Below, one piece after another: positions 7,202 to 17,536 of a DNA stretch of 46,455 bases. The stretch is from Bordetella parapertussis (GTDB taxonomy: Bacteria > Pseudomonadota > Gammaproteobacteria > Burkholderiales > SG8-39), in contig CAMDFL010000010.1 in assembly GCA_945897475.1 (NCBI GenBank), forward strand, positions 1 to 46,455, written 5' to 3'. Each line of letters begins with the position of its first letter. Position 1 is the stretch's first letter. The notes under the pieces were generated by a model. It saw only the letters and a program-made list of their open reading frames with translations, made no database searches and was not told the DNA's origin. The translations under genes and the position numbers were made by a program.

Positions 7202-8283
7202 TGCCGCAAAACCTCCTGGATCTCGATGGCGATGGCCTCGCCCGGTATATCGACGACCTGGGTGAAAAGCCATTTCGTGCCCGGCAGCTGCAGCGATGGA
7301 TTCATCGCGCGGGGGTGGGTGAGTTCGCCAGCATGTCCGATCTGGCGAAGGATTTTCGTCAACGACTGGCCGTTTGCGCCGAGATCAGGGCACCGCGAAT
7401 AATTCGTTCCGGAGTATCGACCGATGGCACGCATAAATGGCTGCTGGAGGTCGAAGGTGGCAGCGCCATTGAATCGGTTTTCATTCCCGAGACCGACCGC
7501 GGTACCTTGTGTGTTTCAACGCAGGCCGGCTGCGCGCTCGATTGCAGCTTTTGCTCCACCGGTAAGCAGGGATTCAATCGTAACCTTACTGTCGCGGAAA
7601 TAATCGGCCAGCTCTGGATCGCCAACCGCGAGTTGGGTGGTTCGCAGGGCAGGGAGCGACCCATCAGCAACGTGGTTCTCATGGGCATGGGAGAACCTCT
7701 GCTCAATTTCGACAATACCGTCGCTGCATTGCGACTGATGATCGATGACAATTCCTATGGTTTATCGCGTCGCCGGGTAACGCTGTCAACTTCGGGCATC
7801 GTGCCCGCCATCGACGCCTTGCGGGACGCCTGTCCGGTGGCGCTCGCGGTTTCTTTGCATGCGCCTACTGACGCGTTGCGTGACCAACTGGTGCCAATCA
7901 ACCGCAAATACCCGCTGCGCTTGCTTTTGGACGCTTGCCTGCGATATCTGGATCGGGCGCCGCGCGATTTCGTGACCTTCGAGTATGTCATGCTCGATGG
8001 CATCAACGACACGCCTCTACACGCGGAACAGTTGATCGAACTTGTTCTGCAAGTGCCTTGCAAAATAAACCTGATTCCTTTCAATCCGTTTCCGGGATCC
8101 AACTACAGGCGCTCTTCGCACGAATCTATCTGGGGCTTTGCCCAAACGCTCAATGGAGCCGGCATAGTTACAACGGTCAGGAAGACGCGCGGCGACGATA
8201 TAGACGCCGCGTGTGGACAACTTGCGGGCCAGGTGATCGACAGGACGCGAAGATCCGTGAAATTTGTCGGAGCAAGTGCTTGA
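7201..8283 (+). CDS. rlmN: dual-specificity 23S rRNA/tRNA methyltransferase RlmN
   Basis: RlmN is a radical-SAM enzyme that methylates C2 of A2503 in 23S rRNA and A37 in some tRNAs. The 360-residue protein has the CxxxCxxC cluster motif CALDCSFC (C111, C115, C118) and GMGEPLLN. A conserved late Cys (C338 in AACGQLAG) is the methyl-carrying/resolving residue of the family. Translation is likely coupled to ndk (1-base overlap), and the stop overlaps the TTG start of pilF. Confidence 0.96.
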   Translation: MPQNLLDLDGDGLARYIDDLGEKPFRARQLQRWIHRAGVGEFASMSDLAKDFRQRLAVCAEIRAPRIIRSGVSTDGTHKWLLEVEGGSAIESVFIPETDRGTLCVSTQAGCALDCSFCSTGKQGFNRNLTVAEIIGQLWIANRELGGSQGRERPISNVVLMGMGEPLLNFDNTVAALRLMIDDNSYGLSRRRVTLSTSGIVPAIDALRDACPVALAVSLHAPTDALRDQLVPINRKYPLRLLLDACLRYLDRAPRDFVTFEYVMLDGINDTPLHAEQLIELVLQVPCKINLIPFNPFPGSNYRRSSHESIWGFAQTLNGAGIVTTVRKTRGDDIDAACGQLAGQVIDRTRRSVKFVGASA

Positions 8284-9083
8284 AATCCAGAGTGGTTTGT
8301 GTCGCCGCATTCTTGGCTATCGCTTGTGCTGGCGGCCCAGTTGAGCGCAATGAAGGCTTCCGGTCGCAAATGGAAGCGCCCGAGGTTTCGGCCATCATCG
8401 GTGAAGTCGGCCCGCCGCGGGAACGCGCGCGCGCGCACGCCGAACTTGCTTCGGCCTACTACGAGCAGGGAAACATGGGGGTCGCGCTGGAGGAGGCGCG
8501 CATAGCCATCACTGCTGATGCGAACTATGCGCCAGCCTATACTGTGCTCGGGCTGATCCACATGGACTTGAAGGAGAACCTCCAAGCCGACGAGAGCTTC
8601 CAGCGCGCCTTGAGAATCGCTCCAAATGACTCCGATGCCAATCATAACTACGGATGGTTTCTTTGCCAATCCGGGCGCGAGGAATTGTCCCTGAAGTTTT
8701 TTCTTTTGGCGATTCGCAATCCGCTTTATCCGGCGCCGCAAAAATCCTATACGGTGGCAGGTATATGCGCGGCTCGCAAAAATAACGACCGCGACGCCAT
8801 CGAATATCTGGAACGTGCCTTGCGGCTCGACGCGGGCTATCTGTCGGCGAGAATCAATCTTGCCCAACTGCGTTACCGGCGCGCTGAATACGATCAGGCG
8901 CGCACTTTGATTACGGATTTCAACCGCGTGATTGAGCCAACCGCAGAATCTATTTGGCTGGCATTGCGTATCGAGCGCAAGTTGGGGGACAAGGCGGCCG
9001 AAACCAACTTAGCCGAGCAATTGCGGCGGCGATATGCCGGCACCCCTGAATTTCAAAACCTCCAGCAAGGTAAATACGAGTGA
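8280..9083 (+). CDS. pilF: type IV pilus biogenesis lipoprotein PilF/PilW (TPR)
   Basis: This 267-residue TPR lipoprotein pilots assembly of the PilQ secretin in the outer membrane. The start is a TTG at 8280 with GGAG 7 bases upstream, overlapping the rlmN stop. It gives a lipoprotein signal [15 protein letters not shown] with the lipid Cys at residue 16, although the lipobox (AIAC) is not perfect. Several TPR units follow (about 50-240), for example [16 protein letters not shown] and [13 protein letters not shown]. The position between rlmN and rodZ matches beta- and gammaproteobacterial order. Longer in-frame starts inside rlmN lack a signal and are unlikely. Confidence 0.9.
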   Translation: MKSRVVCVAAFLAIACAGGPVERNEGFRSQMEAPEVSAIIGEVGPPRERARAHAELASAYYEQGNMGVALEEARIAITADANYAPAYTVLGLIHMDLKENLQADESFQRALRIAPNDSDANHNYGWFLCQSGREELSLKFFLLAIRNPLYPAPQKSYTVAGICAARKNNDRDAIEYLERALRLDAGYLSARINLAQLRYRRAEYDQARTLITDFNRVIEPTAESIWLALRIERKLGDKAAETNLAEQLRRRYAGTPEFQNLQQGKYE

Positions 9084-10069
9084 GCGAATTGGGCGAGCTG
9101 GCTCGCGACGAGATCCCATCATCCAGTCCGGGGGAGATGCTTGCGCGTGAGCGTGTCAAGAAGGCAATGAGCGTCGCCGAGATCGCAGCGCAACTGAGAT
9201 ATTCGACCAAACAGATCGAGGCGTTGGAGGGTGACGACTATGCCAGGTTGCCCGGCACCACGTTTGTCAGAGGCATGATTCGCGGCTACGCGAAAATTGT
9301 TGGAGCGCAGGCAGCCCCCATTATCGAGGCGATGGAGAAGCGCCATATTCCCTCGCCGATCACGACTGACCTTCGCGCCACGCGCGTCCCGTTTCCGGAT
9401 GGTAAGGCGCGCTCAACGAAAGTCTATGTCTGGCTTTGTGTCGCGGTGCTGACGGTAGTGTCGGGAGTGGTTTATGAGTGGCACTTTGGACTGCCGCAAT
9501 CATTCATGGAACAGGCACCCATGTCCCAGCCAGACGGTGTGAAGGGGGGGATTTCAGCTGCGCCCGCGCAAGCTGCGAACATTAGCGCGCAGGCGAACGG
9601 ATCGGATACTGGGATCGAACCAGGAACTGAGTCAAGCAAGCGCGTACAGGCCGTCACCGTCATCCCAGTTCCGAGCAGCCCAGTATCCATCAGCCCAATA
9701 CAGGACAACCCGGCGCCCTCTGTTCTTGTCCAGATCAAGCCAGTTCCGATCAAGCCATCTGTCCCAGCCTCGACTATCCCGGTCTCGACTATTTCGGCCT
9801 CGACCATCCCAGTCTCGCCCAGTGTTCGAGACGCACCCCGCCTGCGCTTCGAATTTCAGAAGGATGCCTGGGTTGAGGTAAAGGAGCGCGGCGGCCGAAC
9901 GCTCATCGCCCAGATCAACCCAGGCGGTACGCAATCCATCGTCCAAGGAACGCCGCCGTTCGTGCTGATTATCGGCAATGCGACCAATGTTCGTGTGACC
10001 TACGGCGATAAACCGGTGGATCTCGCGCAACACATCAAGTTCGATGTTGCCAGGTTCACACTGGAATGA
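9080..10069 (+). CDS. rodZ: RodZ-like helix-turn-helix membrane protein
   Basis: This 329-residue bitopic inner-membrane protein links the MreB cytoskeleton to cell-wall synthesis. The N-terminal Cro/CI-type helix-turn-helix (about 17-80) includes [22 protein letters not shown]. One TM segment lies at about 115-133 ([19 protein letters not shown]). A periplasmic linker rich in Pro, Ser, Thr and Val follows. The C-terminal DUF4115-type beta domain (about 265-329) contains [14 protein letters not shown]. The GTG start overlaps the pilF stop. The linker holds imperfect 5-residue repeats. Confidence 0.88.
   Translation: MSELGELARDEIPSSSPGEMLARERVKKAMSVAEIAAQLRYSTKQIEALEGDDYARLPGTTFVRGMIRGYAKIVGAQAAPIIEAMEKRHIPSPITTDLRATRVPFPDGKARSTKVYVWLCVAVLTVVSGVVYEWHFGLPQSFMEQAPMSQPDGVKGGISAAPAQAANISAQANGSDTGIEPGTESSKRVQAVTVIPVPSSPVSISPIQDNPAPSVLVQIKPVPIKPSVPASTIPVSTISASTIPVSPSVRDAPRLRFEFQKDAWVEVKERGGRTLIAQINPGGTQSIVQGTPPFVLIIGNATNVRVTYGDKPVDLAQHIKFDVARFTLE
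9767..9811 (+). repeat. 15-bp coding repeats in the rodZ linker
   Basis: Three 15-bp units (GCCTCGACTATCCCG, GTCTCGACTATTTCG, GCCTCGACCATCCCA) encode [AV]STI[PS] pentads in the periplasmic linker of RodZ. A partial fourth unit follows. Since 15 is a multiple of 3, gain or loss of units would change linker length without breaking the frame. Confidence 0.75.
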
Positions 10070-11382
10070 CTCCCGTGAATTCCAATATCCTAACCCGGCG
10101 GCGATCGCGTCAGGTGAAAGTTGCGCAATTCACTATTGGATGTGACTCTGAGTGCTTTTCGCCGGTCCTGGTGCAATCCATGACCAATACCGATACCGCC
10201 GACGCCCAGGCAACGGCCTCGCAGGTGGCGCAGCTATGGAGGGCAGGATCGGAACTGGTTCGAATTACCGTGAATTCACCGGAAGCGGCGGCACAGGTCG
10301 CGCGAATTCGCGATTGTCTCGATGCCATGGGATGCGCGGCGCCTCTTGTCGGGGATTTCCATTTCAATGGCCACAAGCTTCTTACTGCCTATCCCGATTG
10401 CGCTCAGGCCCTGGCAAAGTACCGCATCAATCCAGGCAACGTCGGCAGGGGCGCCAAGCGCGACGAGCAGTTTGCCGCCATGATTGAGACCGCATGCCGC
10501 TATTCGAAACCGGTACGCATCGGCGTGAATTGGGGCAGCCTCGATCAGGAATTGCTCGCCCGGCTGATGGATGAAAATTCCATGAGATCTCAGCCGGCAC
10601 CCGCTCAAGCGGTGATGCGCGAAGCTTTGATCGTCTCGGCGCTGGAATCCGCAGCGCGTGCCGAGGAAATAGGCTTATCCGGCGATGCGATTATTCTTTC
10701 CTGCAAGGTGAGCGGGGTGCAAGACTTGATAGCGGTCTATCGGGAACTGGCACGGCGATGCGACTACCCGCTGCACCTGGGACTCACGGAAGCCGGTATG
10801 GGTAGCAAGGGAATCGTCGCATCGACCGCGGCAATGTCGGTGCTGCTCCAAGAGGGGATAGGCGATACCATTAGGGTCTCGCTGACACCCGACCCAGGAG
10901 GCGATAGGACGCGTGAGGTGACGGTTGCGCAGGAAATACTTCAAACCATGGGATTGCGATCATTCACCCCCATGGTGATCGCGTGTCCAGGATGTGGTCG
11001 CACAACCAGCACCTATTTTCAGGAATTGGCCGCGCAGATTCAAAAATTTTTACGTGAGCAGATGCCGATATGGTCCCAGCGTTATCCCGGTGTCGAGGAA
11101 ATGAATGTCGCGGTCATGGGTTGCGTGGTCAATGGACCGGGTGAGTCGCGCCAGGCAAATGTCGGTATCAGCCTGCCGGGATCAGGAGAAAATCCGGTCG
11201 CGCCAGTTTATGTCGATGGCGCCAAAACCGTGACCCTTAAAGGATCCTCCATAGCACGGGAGTTCCAGGAAATTGTGGAGCGCTATGTGGCCAACCACTA
11301 TGGTGAAGGCGGCGCAGGGCGACGCTCCATAAGCAAAATAAAACGTGAAATACAGGTTAAATCTGTTGTTTCGGGCGGTTGA
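10066..11382 (+). CDS. ispG: 4-hydroxy-3-methylbut-2-en-1-yl diphosphate synthase
   Basis: IspG (GcpE) converts MEcPP to HMBPP in the non-mevalonate isoprenoid pathway, using a [4Fe-4S] cluster. The 438-residue protein shows the three cluster cysteines in CPGCGRT and [10 protein letters not shown]. The TIM-barrel part contains VQSMTNTDT near the start and [11 protein letters not shown]. The ATG overlaps the rodZ stop (ATGA). The protein is longer than E. coli IspG (372) through an insert around residues 195-280, common in betaproteobacteria. Its electron donor is not encoded here. Confidence 0.96.
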   Translation: MTPVNSNILTRRRSRQVKVAQFTIGCDSECFSPVLVQSMTNTDTADAQATASQVAQLWRAGSELVRITVNSPEAAAQVARIRDCLDAMGCAAPLVGDFHFNGHKLLTAYPDCAQALAKYRINPGNVGRGAKRDEQFAAMIETACRYSKPVRIGVNWGSLDQELLARLMDENSMRSQPAPAQAVMREALIVSALESAARAEEIGLSGDAIILSCKVSGVQDLIAVYRELARRCDYPLHLGLTEAGMGSKGIVASTAAMSVLLQEGIGDTIRVSLTPDPGGDRTREVTVAQEILQTMGLRSFTPMVIACPGCGRTTSTYFQELAAQIQKFLREQMPIWSQRYPGVEEMNVAVMGCVVNGPGESRQANVGISLPGSGENPVAPVYVDGAKTVTLKGSSIAREFQEIVERYVANHYGEGGAGRRSISKIKREIQVKSVVSGG

Positions 11383-11387
11383 TTTCA

Positions 11388-12674
11388 ATGAGCAATGACT
11401 TGCGCGCTGTGCGCGGCATGAACGATATTCTTCCTGACGAAGCGCAACGTTGGGAGGCGCTTGAGCAAACGCTAAGATTCTGGTTGCGCTCCTACGGCTA
11501 TCGCAACATTCGTACGCCTCTGGTGGAACCCAGCGCGTTGTTTCGCCGTGCCATTGGCGAGGCCACCGATATCGTCGAAAAGGAAATGTACAGCTTTGAG
11601 GACAGCCTCAACGGCGAACATCTCACTTTGAGACCCGAGGCGACAGCATCGACGGTACGCGCTGCCATGGAGCACAGTTTGCTGTATGGCGGCCCGCAGC
11701 GCGTCTATTACATGGGACCGATGTTTCGCCATGAAAGACCGCAAAAAGGAAGGTATCGGCAATTTCACCAGATAGGCGCGGAGGCACTGGGATATTCCGG
11801 ACCCGACGTAGATTCGGAGATGCTGCTGATGTGTCACCGACTTTGGCGGCTGCTCGGCCTCACCGGGATCAGACTGGAAATCAATTCCCTGGGAAGCACC
11901 GAGGAGCGAGGCTTACACAGGGTGGCACTGGTTGATTATCTCGAAGCGCATGCCGCGCAACTCGATCCCGATGCGCGCAGGCGCATGCACACCAATCCCT
12001 TGAGAGTGCTCGACAGCAAGAACCCCGCGATCAAGGACTTGCTGGATTCTGCGCCGGTACTCTCCGCGTATCTTGGCGAGGCGTCGCTGAAACATTTCGA
12101 GGCTATCCAGCAGGCGCTGAACGATGCAGCCATACCTTTTTTGATTAATCCCCGTCTTGTCAGAGGCCTGGACTATTACAATCTCACCGTTTTCGAGTGG
12201 ATAACAGACAAGCTTGGCGCACAGGGTACGGTTTGCGGGGGAGGGCGCTATGATGGCTTATTCGAGCAATTGGGCGGAAAACCCCAGGCTGCTTGCGGTT
12301 GGGCCATGGGCATGGAGCGTCTAATTGCATTGATCGATTGCGAGGGCAAGATGCCCGCCCAATCGACACTTGAGGTCTACCTGGTAAATCAAGGAGAAGC
12401 GGCGCAACGCGCAGCACACCGAATCGCGGAGAGTTTGCGCGACGCGGGCCTGAGTGTGGTACAGCATGCGGGGGGGGGCAGCTTCAAAGCCCAGATGAAA
12501 CGCGCCGACTCAAGTGGCGCGAGCGTCGCAGTGATTGTGGGTGATGACGAGGTGGCAGCACATGAGGTAAGCATCAAATCGCTTCGTTCTGCGAGCGGCC
12601 AGATTCGAATTAAGGAAGACGCGATGTCGCAGGCGGTGAAACAAATTCTGGCGCAGGAGCCGCTGGCGCAATGA
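11388..12674 (+). CDS. hisS: histidyl-tRNA synthetase
   Basis: This class II synthetase charges tRNA-His. The 428-residue protein starts [16 protein letters not shown], with motif 2 [19 protein letters not shown], the His-specific VRGLDYY segment and motif 3 GWAMGMERL. The C-terminal anticodon-binding domain starts near residue 325. The ATG at 11388 is preferred over an in-frame TTG at 11379 that overlaps the ispG stop; the ATG gives the family-length start. A run of nine Gs (12470-12478) lies inside the anticodon-domain coding sequence. A paralogue, hisZ, occurs 8 kb downstream. Confidence 0.96.
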   Translation: MSNDLRAVRGMNDILPDEAQRWEALEQTLRFWLRSYGYRNIRTPLVEPSALFRRAIGEATDIVEKEMYSFEDSLNGEHLTLRPEATASTVRAAMEHSLLYGGPQRVYYMGPMFRHERPQKGRYRQFHQIGAEALGYSGPDVDSEMLLMCHRLWRLLGLTGIRLEINSLGSTEERGLHRVALVDYLEAHAAQLDPDARRRMHTNPLRVLDSKNPAIKDLLDSAPVLSAYLGEASLKHFEAIQQALNDAAIPFLINPRLVRGLDYYNLTVFEWITDKLGAQGTVCGGGRYDGLFEQLGGKPQAACGWAMGMERLIALIDCEGKMPAQSTLEVYLVNQGEAAQRAAHRIAESLRDAGLSVVQHAGGGSFKAQMKRADSSGASVAVIVGDDEVAAHEVSIKSLRSASGQIRIKEDAMSQAVKQILAQEPLAQ

Positions 12675-12715
12675 GCCTGTCGGATTGGCCGGCAATTCAT
12701 GGATTTTTACTATCT

Positions 12716-12734
12716 CCGGTGACACCGTCGCCGG
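12716..12734 (+). other. short hairpin between hisS and yfgM
   Basis: CCGGTGAC (12716-12723) and GTCGCCGG (12727-12734) can pair over 8 bp with one G-T pair and a 3-base loop, in the 83-base gap. A purine tract (GGAAAAAACG) follows rather than a U tract, so it is not an intrinsic terminator. It may influence mRNA stability or access to the ribosome site of yfgM. Confidence 0.35.
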
Positions 12735-12757
12735 GGAAAAAACGAAAGTAATTGCAT

Positions 12758-13396
12758 ATGAGCACTTTGGATCTTGAAGAGCAGGAACAACTTGCCTCGC
12801 TAAAGGCATGGTGGAAAGAATACGGAAACCTGATCGTGATTACGGTGACTGTTTTGCTGCTCTCGATCGCCGGATGGAATGCCTGGAACTGGTATCGCGG
12901 CTCACAGACTATGGAGGCGGCCTCACTTTATGAGACGCTCCAATCGGCCGCGCGTGTCAACGACTTGAAGGCCGCTCGAGACGCATCGGGGGCGATTCTT
13001 GAAAAGCACTCCGGAACCACTTATGGGCCACTTGCAGCATTGGTCTCGGCCAAAATGCATTTCCAGGCAGGCGATCTGAAAACCGCACGGGCACAGCTCC
13101 AATGGGTGACTGAAAACAGCAGTAGCGACGAATTGAAATCGGTGGCGCGCCTGCGTTTGGCCAATGTATTGCTGGACGATGCCGCGCCGGATGATGCATT
13201 GAAGACGCTATCTGCGAAACCCTCGCCAGGGTTCGACGCATTATTCGAGTCCATGCGGGGTGATATTTTTCTGGTGCAAAAAAAACATGGCGAAGCTCGC
13301 GACGCCTATCGATCCGCTTTGGAAAAGGCTGGAAACAACGATGCTGGCTTGAGCGAGCAGTTGCGCCGCAAAGTTGACGCCATGGGTGGGGGTTAA
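12758..13396 (+). CDS. yfgM: YfgM-family TPR membrane protein (UPF0070)
   Basis: This 212-residue inner-membrane protein has a short cytoplasmic N terminus and a single TM at about residues 24-44 (LIVITVTVLLLSIAGWNAW). The periplasmic TPR-like domain includes KMHFQAGDLKTARAQLQWV. E. coli YfgM acts with PpiD at the SecYEG translocon as a periplasmic chaperone factor. The family LEEQEQLASLKAWWKEYGN start is present. The ATG at 12758 is chosen over a TTG two codons upstream. Its end overlaps the region upstream of bamB, a conserved pairing. Confidence 0.9.
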   Translation: MSTLDLEEQEQLASLKAWWKEYGNLIVITVTVLLLSIAGWNAWNWYRGSQTMEAASLYETLQSAARVNDLKAARDASGAILEKHSGTTYGPLAALVSAKMHFQAGDLKTARAQLQWVTENSSSDELKSVARLRLANVLLDDAAPDDALKTLSAKPSPGFDALFESMRGDIFLVQKKHGEARDAYRSALEKAGNNDAGLSEQLRRKVDAMGGG

Positions 13397-13400
13397 GCGG

Positions 13401-14546
13401 GTGCGTGGAATAGCAATTTTATCGGCGCTACTGCTCGGCGGGTGCTCGAGCATGAATCCGATGGACCTTATACGGCCTGATACTCGTCCCAAAATGGCCC
13501 CCTTGGCAGAGTTGAAGTCCATTATCTCCACCAAGATCCTGTGGCAGGCCAATATTGGATCCTCTGGACCCATGGTTTTCAGTCCTGCCGTGGTCGGCAA
13601 TGGCGTTTACGCGGCAGCACGCGACGGCACCGTAGCGCGCCTTGATGCCGCGAATGGCGGCCAACTGTGGCGAGTCAATGCCGGCGCGCAATTGTCCGGT
13701 GGAGTCGGCGCCAGCACCACGTTGGTGGCGGTGGGGTCCAGCGAAGGCGAAGTCATAGGCATCGACGCCTCTAATGGCGGCATTCGTTGGCGCGCCAATG
13801 TTTCCAGTGAAGTGCTTGCGGCGCCGGTAGTTACTGGCGACGTTGTGGTGGTACGCGCGGCGGACAGCCGAATTTTTGCATTGGATGCGGTTGATGGAAG
13901 GCGCCGCTGGGTCTATCAACGCGCGGTACCCGCATTAACGGTGCGCAGCAGCGCGGGCCTGGTGGTACGCGAAAATGTCGCCTATGTGGGATTTGCTGGC
14001 GGGCGTCTGGCGGCCATCGCATTGGGCAATGGCGGTCTGCGTTGGGAGTCAGCGGTCGCCCAACCCAAGGGCGCTACAGAATTGGAGCGGGTCGCCGATG
14101 TGGTTGGTTTGCCGTGGGTTGCAGACCGCGAAGTTTGTGCGGTTGCCTATCAGGGCCGCGTCGCCTGCTTTGATGCCACCAATGGACAGTCGTTGTGGGC
14201 AAGAAATATGTCTAGCACCAATGGCTTGAGCGCGGACGCGAGATACTTGTTTGTGACTGATGATCGAGGAGCCGTCCATGCTTTGGATCGCAGTAACGGC
14301 ACCAGCTTTTGGAAGCAAGACCGATTTTTTCTTCGCAATTTGACCGTGCCGTTTCCTTCGGGCCGACAAATAGTGGCGGCTGATGTCCAGGGCTTCGTGC
14401 ATATCATGGATAGGGAAAATGGAAATTTGATTGGACGGGTCACCACGGACTCAAGCGGCGTGGCCGCGTCAATTGTCGCCCTGCCCGATGGTCTGCTGGT
14501 GCAGACAAAAAGTGGCGGGCTATATGCCATCAGTTTGCAGCCCTAG
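13401..14546 (+). CDS. bamB: outer membrane protein assembly lipoprotein BamB
   Basis: BamB is a beta-propeller lipoprotein of the BAM complex that inserts outer-membrane proteins. From the GTG at 13401 the protein has 381 residues. It has a signal RGIAILSALLLGGC with a good lipobox (LGGC) and then PQQ-like repeats, for example NGQLWRVNAG, GGIRWRANV, DGRRRWVYQR, NGGLRWESAV and NGQSLWARNM. A GGGGG ribosome site lies about 8 bases upstream. An earlier in-frame GTG at 13386, overlapping yfgM, would lengthen the signal's positive end and cannot be excluded. The yfgM-bamB-der order is conserved. Confidence 0.94.
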   Translation: MRGIAILSALLLGGCSSMNPMDLIRPDTRPKMAPLAELKSIISTKILWQANIGSSGPMVFSPAVVGNGVYAAARDGTVARLDAANGGQLWRVNAGAQLSGGVGASTTLVAVGSSEGEVIGIDASNGGIRWRANVSSEVLAAPVVTGDVVVVRAADSRIFALDAVDGRRRWVYQRAVPALTVRSSAGLVVRENVAYVGFAGGRLAAIALGNGGLRWESAVAQPKGATELERVADVVGLPWVADREVCAVAYQGRVACFDATNGQSLWARNMSSTNGLSADARYLFVTDDRGAVHALDRSNGTSFWKQDRFFLRNLTVPFPSGRQIVAADVQGFVHIMDRENGNLIGRVTTDSSGVAASIVALPDGLLVQTKSGGLYAISLQP

Positions 14547-14594
14547 TTTGGATAACAGCTTAGAGCAGCGCTCACACTCACCGGGCCCAAAAAA

Positions 14595-15923
14595 ATGAAA
14601 CCAGTATTGGTACTGGTTGGCAGGCCCAATGTAGGCAAGTCAACCTTGTTTAATCGCCTCACCCGCACGCGGGACGCCTTGGTTGCGGCAACACCGGGAT
14701 TGACCAGAGATCGTCATTACGGCTTTGGCGGTTTTGCCGGAAAATCCTTCGTGGTCGTCGATACCGGCGGGCTGGAGCCGGTCGCCAAGGATGGAATAAT
14801 GGCTCAAATGGCGCGCCAGACACTAACGGCACTGGCGGAAGCAGATGCGATCATATTTTTGGTCGATGGCCGCGAAGGCGTTACGGCACAGGACCGACGC
14901 ATTACCGAGCAACTGCGCCGCTCTGGTCGCCCGATTTGGCTTGCAGTGAATAAAACGGAGGGCATGAAGCCCGATTCGGCTTGTGCCGAATTCAACGAGC
15001 TAGGTATTGGAGAACCGATACCTATCGCGGCCGCGCACGGCGAGGGTGTGCGGGATCTGCTGGAGATGGTTCTGGAACGATTCTCCGAGGATGAGGAGGT
15101 CAATGATGACTCAAATCCGAAACATCCTAAAATTGCCATCATCGGCAAGCCAAATGTGGGTAAATCGACGCTGGTCAATGCTCTGGTCGGCGAGGAAAGG
15201 GTTATTGCATTCGACCAACCCGGCACCACGCGTGACGCTATCGAAGTGGAGTTTTCACTTCGTGACAAGCGCTATACGCTAGTGGATACGGCAGGCTTGC
15301 GGCGACGTGGAAAAGTCTTCGAAAGCGTGGAGAAATTCTCGATCGTCAAGACACTGCAGTCCATCGATGCCGCCAACGTCGTTATCCTAGTATTGGATGC
15401 GCAACAGGATATTTCCGAACAAGACGCGCATATTGCCGGCTTTGTTTTGGAACGCGGCAGAGCATTGGTGGTTGCGGTCAACAAGTGGGACGGCATGAGC
15501 GAAGAGGCCCGCGAATTGGCCAAGCGCTCTTTCGCGCGCAAGCTAGGGTTTCTGTCCTATGCCAGATCGCACAACATATCAGCCAAGCACGGCAGGGGAC
15601 TTACCGCCCTGTTCGCATCGGTCAATAAGGCCTATGCGGCAGCGAATGTAAAGCTTTCCACACCGCGCCTGACACGCACACTGATCGCGGCCGTAGAGCA
15701 GCAACCGCCGCCACGTAAGGGCACGGTACGCCCCAAGATGCGCTACGCCCATCAGGGTGGAATGAATCCACCGGTTGTGATTGTGCATGGAAACTCCTTG
15801 GGAGCGATTCCCGAGAGTTACCGCCGTTACCTGGAAGGCAAATTTCGCGATGCATTTGAATTGCAGGGCACGCCTATGCGAATCGAATTCAGGACCGGAA
15901 GCAATCCTTACGCTGAAAAATGA
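14595..15923 (+). CDS. der: ribosome-associated GTPase Der (EngA)
   Basis: Der is a tandem-GTPase factor needed for 50S ribosome assembly. The 442-residue protein has a first G domain with GRPNVGKS (9-16), DTGGLEP (56-62) and NKTE (119-122). The second has GKPNVGKS (184-191), [10 protein letters not shown] and NKWD. The C-terminal KH-like domain includes [21 protein letters not shown]. The usual length is about 440-490. The linker between the G domains (about 165-178) is acidic ([12 protein letters not shown]). Confidence 0.97.
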   Translation: MKPVLVLVGRPNVGKSTLFNRLTRTRDALVAATPGLTRDRHYGFGGFAGKSFVVVDTGGLEPVAKDGIMAQMARQTLTALAEADAIIFLVDGREGVTAQDRRITEQLRRSGRPIWLAVNKTEGMKPDSACAEFNELGIGEPIPIAAAHGEGVRDLLEMVLERFSEDEEVNDDSNPKHPKIAIIGKPNVGKSTLVNALVGEERVIAFDQPGTTRDAIEVEFSLRDKRYTLVDTAGLRRRGKVFESVEKFSIVKTLQSIDAANVVILVLDAQQDISEQDAHIAGFVLERGRALVVAVNKWDGMSEEARELAKRSFARKLGFLSYARSHNISAKHGRGLTALFASVNKAYAAANVKLSTPRLTRTLIAAVEQQPPPRKGTVRPKMRYAHQGGMNPPVVIVHGNSLGAIPESYRRYLEGKFRDAFELQGTPMRIEFRTGSNPYAEK

Positions 15924-15970
15924 TGAAATGCGTCACAGGAAGATGCATGAACCTCGGGCGGGATACAGAT

Positions 15971-16042
15971 ATTGCGCAACGCACCCCTCGATTGCGCAAC
16001 GCCTCCTCCATTGCACTAGAAACTGCGCTCAGAAACTGCGCT
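15971..16042. repeat. short tandem repeats between der and hfq
   Basis: ATTGCGCAACGC plus 8 bases is repeated with a 20-bp period (15971-15990, 15991-16010), with a decayed third start at 16010. AGAAACTGCGCT is then repeated with a 14-bp period (16017-16028, 16031-16042). The array begins about 47 bases after the der stop and ends just before the hfq promoter. Confidence 0.75.
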
Positions 16043-16048
16043 ATGTCA

Positions 16049-16078
16049 TTGTCAATAACGAAAAAAATCAGCTACAGT
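16049..16078 (+). promoter_or_regulatory. probable sigma-70 promoter for hfq
   Basis: TTGTCA (16049-16054), an 18-base spacer and TACAGT (16073-16078) match sigma-70 at 5/6 and 4/6 positions. The expected start near 16085 gives a leader of about 33 bases carrying GGGGAG, 6 bases before the hfq ATG. Confidence 0.55.
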
Positions 16079-16117
16079 AGCGCCCGTTCTATAGAAAAAC
16101 GCACCGGGGAGTAACCC

Positions 16118-16360
16118 ATGAGCGGCAAAGGACAGTTGTTACAAGATCCATTTTTAAACGTGCTGCGCAAGGAGCATATTCCGGTAGCGATCTACCTGGT
16201 CAACGGCATCAAGCTGCAGGGACAGATCGAATCTTTCGATCAGTACGTAGTCCTGCTGCGAAATACTGTGACCCAAATGGTGTACAAACACGCGATATCC
16301 ACGGTGGTGCCGTCACGCGCGGTCAATTTCTCCATCGATCCGCAGGCCCCCGAGACCTAA
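16118..16360 (+). CDS. hfq: RNA chaperone Hfq
   Basis: Hfq is an Sm-like hexameric RNA chaperone that pairs small RNAs with mRNAs. The 80-residue protein is near-canonical: [15 protein letters not shown], then the Sm1 motif [15 protein letters not shown]-type sequence and Sm2 [12 protein letters not shown]. The proximal-face residues QLLQDPFL and the YKHAIST ring motif are intact. The C-terminal tail is very short, as in many betaproteobacteria. The strong ribosome site is GGGGAG. It heads hfq-hflX-hflK-hflC. Confidence 0.98.
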   Translation: MSGKGQLLQDPFLNVLRKEHIPVAIYLVNGIKLQGQIESFDQYVVLLRNTVTQMVYKHAISTVVPSRAVNFSIDPQAPET

Positions 16361-16393
16361 ATACTCGCGTTCTACCAAATTCCCGGAGTGGCG

Positions 16394-17530
16394 ATGTTGG
16401 AACGCGCAGCGGTAGAAAGCCGCGCAGTCCTTGTTGGCTTGGATTTAGGTCAGCGTGCTTACGCCGAAAGCCTGGATGAGTTGGAGCAACTTGTCTTGAG
16501 CGCCGGGGTAAAACCCATGGCTATAGTTCGTGGCAAGCGCCATCGTCCGGACTCCTCCTTATTCGCCGGATCAGGCAAGGTAGAGGAGATTCGTGACATT
16601 ATCGCTGCCTATCAAGCAGGCTTGGTGATATTCAATCATGACCTGTCGCCTGCTCAGGAGCGCAATCTTGAAAAAACTCTCGAGTGTCGAGTCATCGACC
16701 GCACCAACCTGATCCTGGACATATTTGCTCAGCGTGCCCAAAGCGCTGAGGGAAAATTGCAGGTGGAGCTTGCGCAATTGGAGCACTTGGCCAGCCGACT
16801 GGTCCGAGGGTGGACCCATCTGGAGCGACAAAAAGGCGGCATTGGATTGCGCGGGCCGGGTGAAACGCAGTTAGAGACCGACCGACGCTTGATCGGCAAG
16901 CGCGTCAAACTTCTAAAAGACAAGCTGGTGCATTGCCGACAAACGCGCCAGAACCAAAGAAGGGCGCGAGTGAAGGGCGGAGTGCTCTCAGTATCCCTGG
17001 TGGGCTATACCAACGCGGGGAAATCGACTGTATTCAATGGCCTCACCAACGCGCACAGTTATGTTGCCAATAAGCTATTTGCAACCTTGGATACCACAAC
17101 GCGACGCGTATTTCTGCCGGATGGGGCAAGCGTTGTTGTGTCGGATACAGTAGGTTTCATCCGCGATCTTCCACACGAGCTGGTTGCCGCATTTCGCGCC
17201 ACTCTTGAGGAGACCATTCGCGCGGACGTTTTATTGCATGTGGTAGATGCCTCCAGCGGAATCCGTGAGGAACAAATGATCGAGGTCGATAGCGTATTGG
17301 CTGCGATAGGCGCCGATAAAATTCCCATTATTCTGATATGGAACAAGATCGATCTGGGAGAAGTCCTGCCCGGCATTGACCGTGACGAGCATGGTAGTAT
17401 TCAACGTGTACGCCTGAGCGCCAGGACCGGGGCTGGTATGGAATATTTGCGTAAAGCCCTAGGCGAAGTGGCTGCCGGAAAGAAACCTTTTGATGCTCAA
17501 CAATGCTTGGCCCCTATTTTTGGAGCTTGA
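16394..17530 (+). CDS. hflX: ribosome-rescue/splitting GTPase HflX
   Basis: HflX binds the 50S subunit and can split stalled ribosomes in a GTP-dependent way. The 378-residue protein has the N-terminal HflX domain (to about 195), including SLFAGSGKVEEI and the glycine-rich GGIGLRGPGETQLETDRR. The G domain follows with GYTNAGKSTVFN, DTVGFIRDLPHELVAAF and NKID. The ATG at 16394 has GGAG 5 bases upstream and is preferred over the GTG at 16388. It lies between hfq and hflK, as in most proteobacteria. Confidence 0.95.
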   Translation: MLERAAVESRAVLVGLDLGQRAYAESLDELEQLVLSAGVKPMAIVRGKRHRPDSSLFAGSGKVEEIRDIIAAYQAGLVIFNHDLSPAQERNLEKTLECRVIDRTNLILDIFAQRAQSAEGKLQVELAQLEHLASRLVRGWTHLERQKGGIGLRGPGETQLETDRRLIGKRVKLLKDKLVHCRQTRQNQRRARVKGGVLSVSLVGYTNAGKSTVFNGLTNAHSYVANKLFATLDTTTRRVFLPDGASVVVSDTVGFIRDLPHELVAAFRATLEETIRADVLLHVVDASSGIREEQMIEVDSVLAAIGADKIPIILIWNKIDLGEVLPGIDRDEHGSIQRVRLSARTGAGMEYLRKALGEVAAGKKPFDAQQCLAPIFGA

Positions 17531-17536
17531 TTTCTT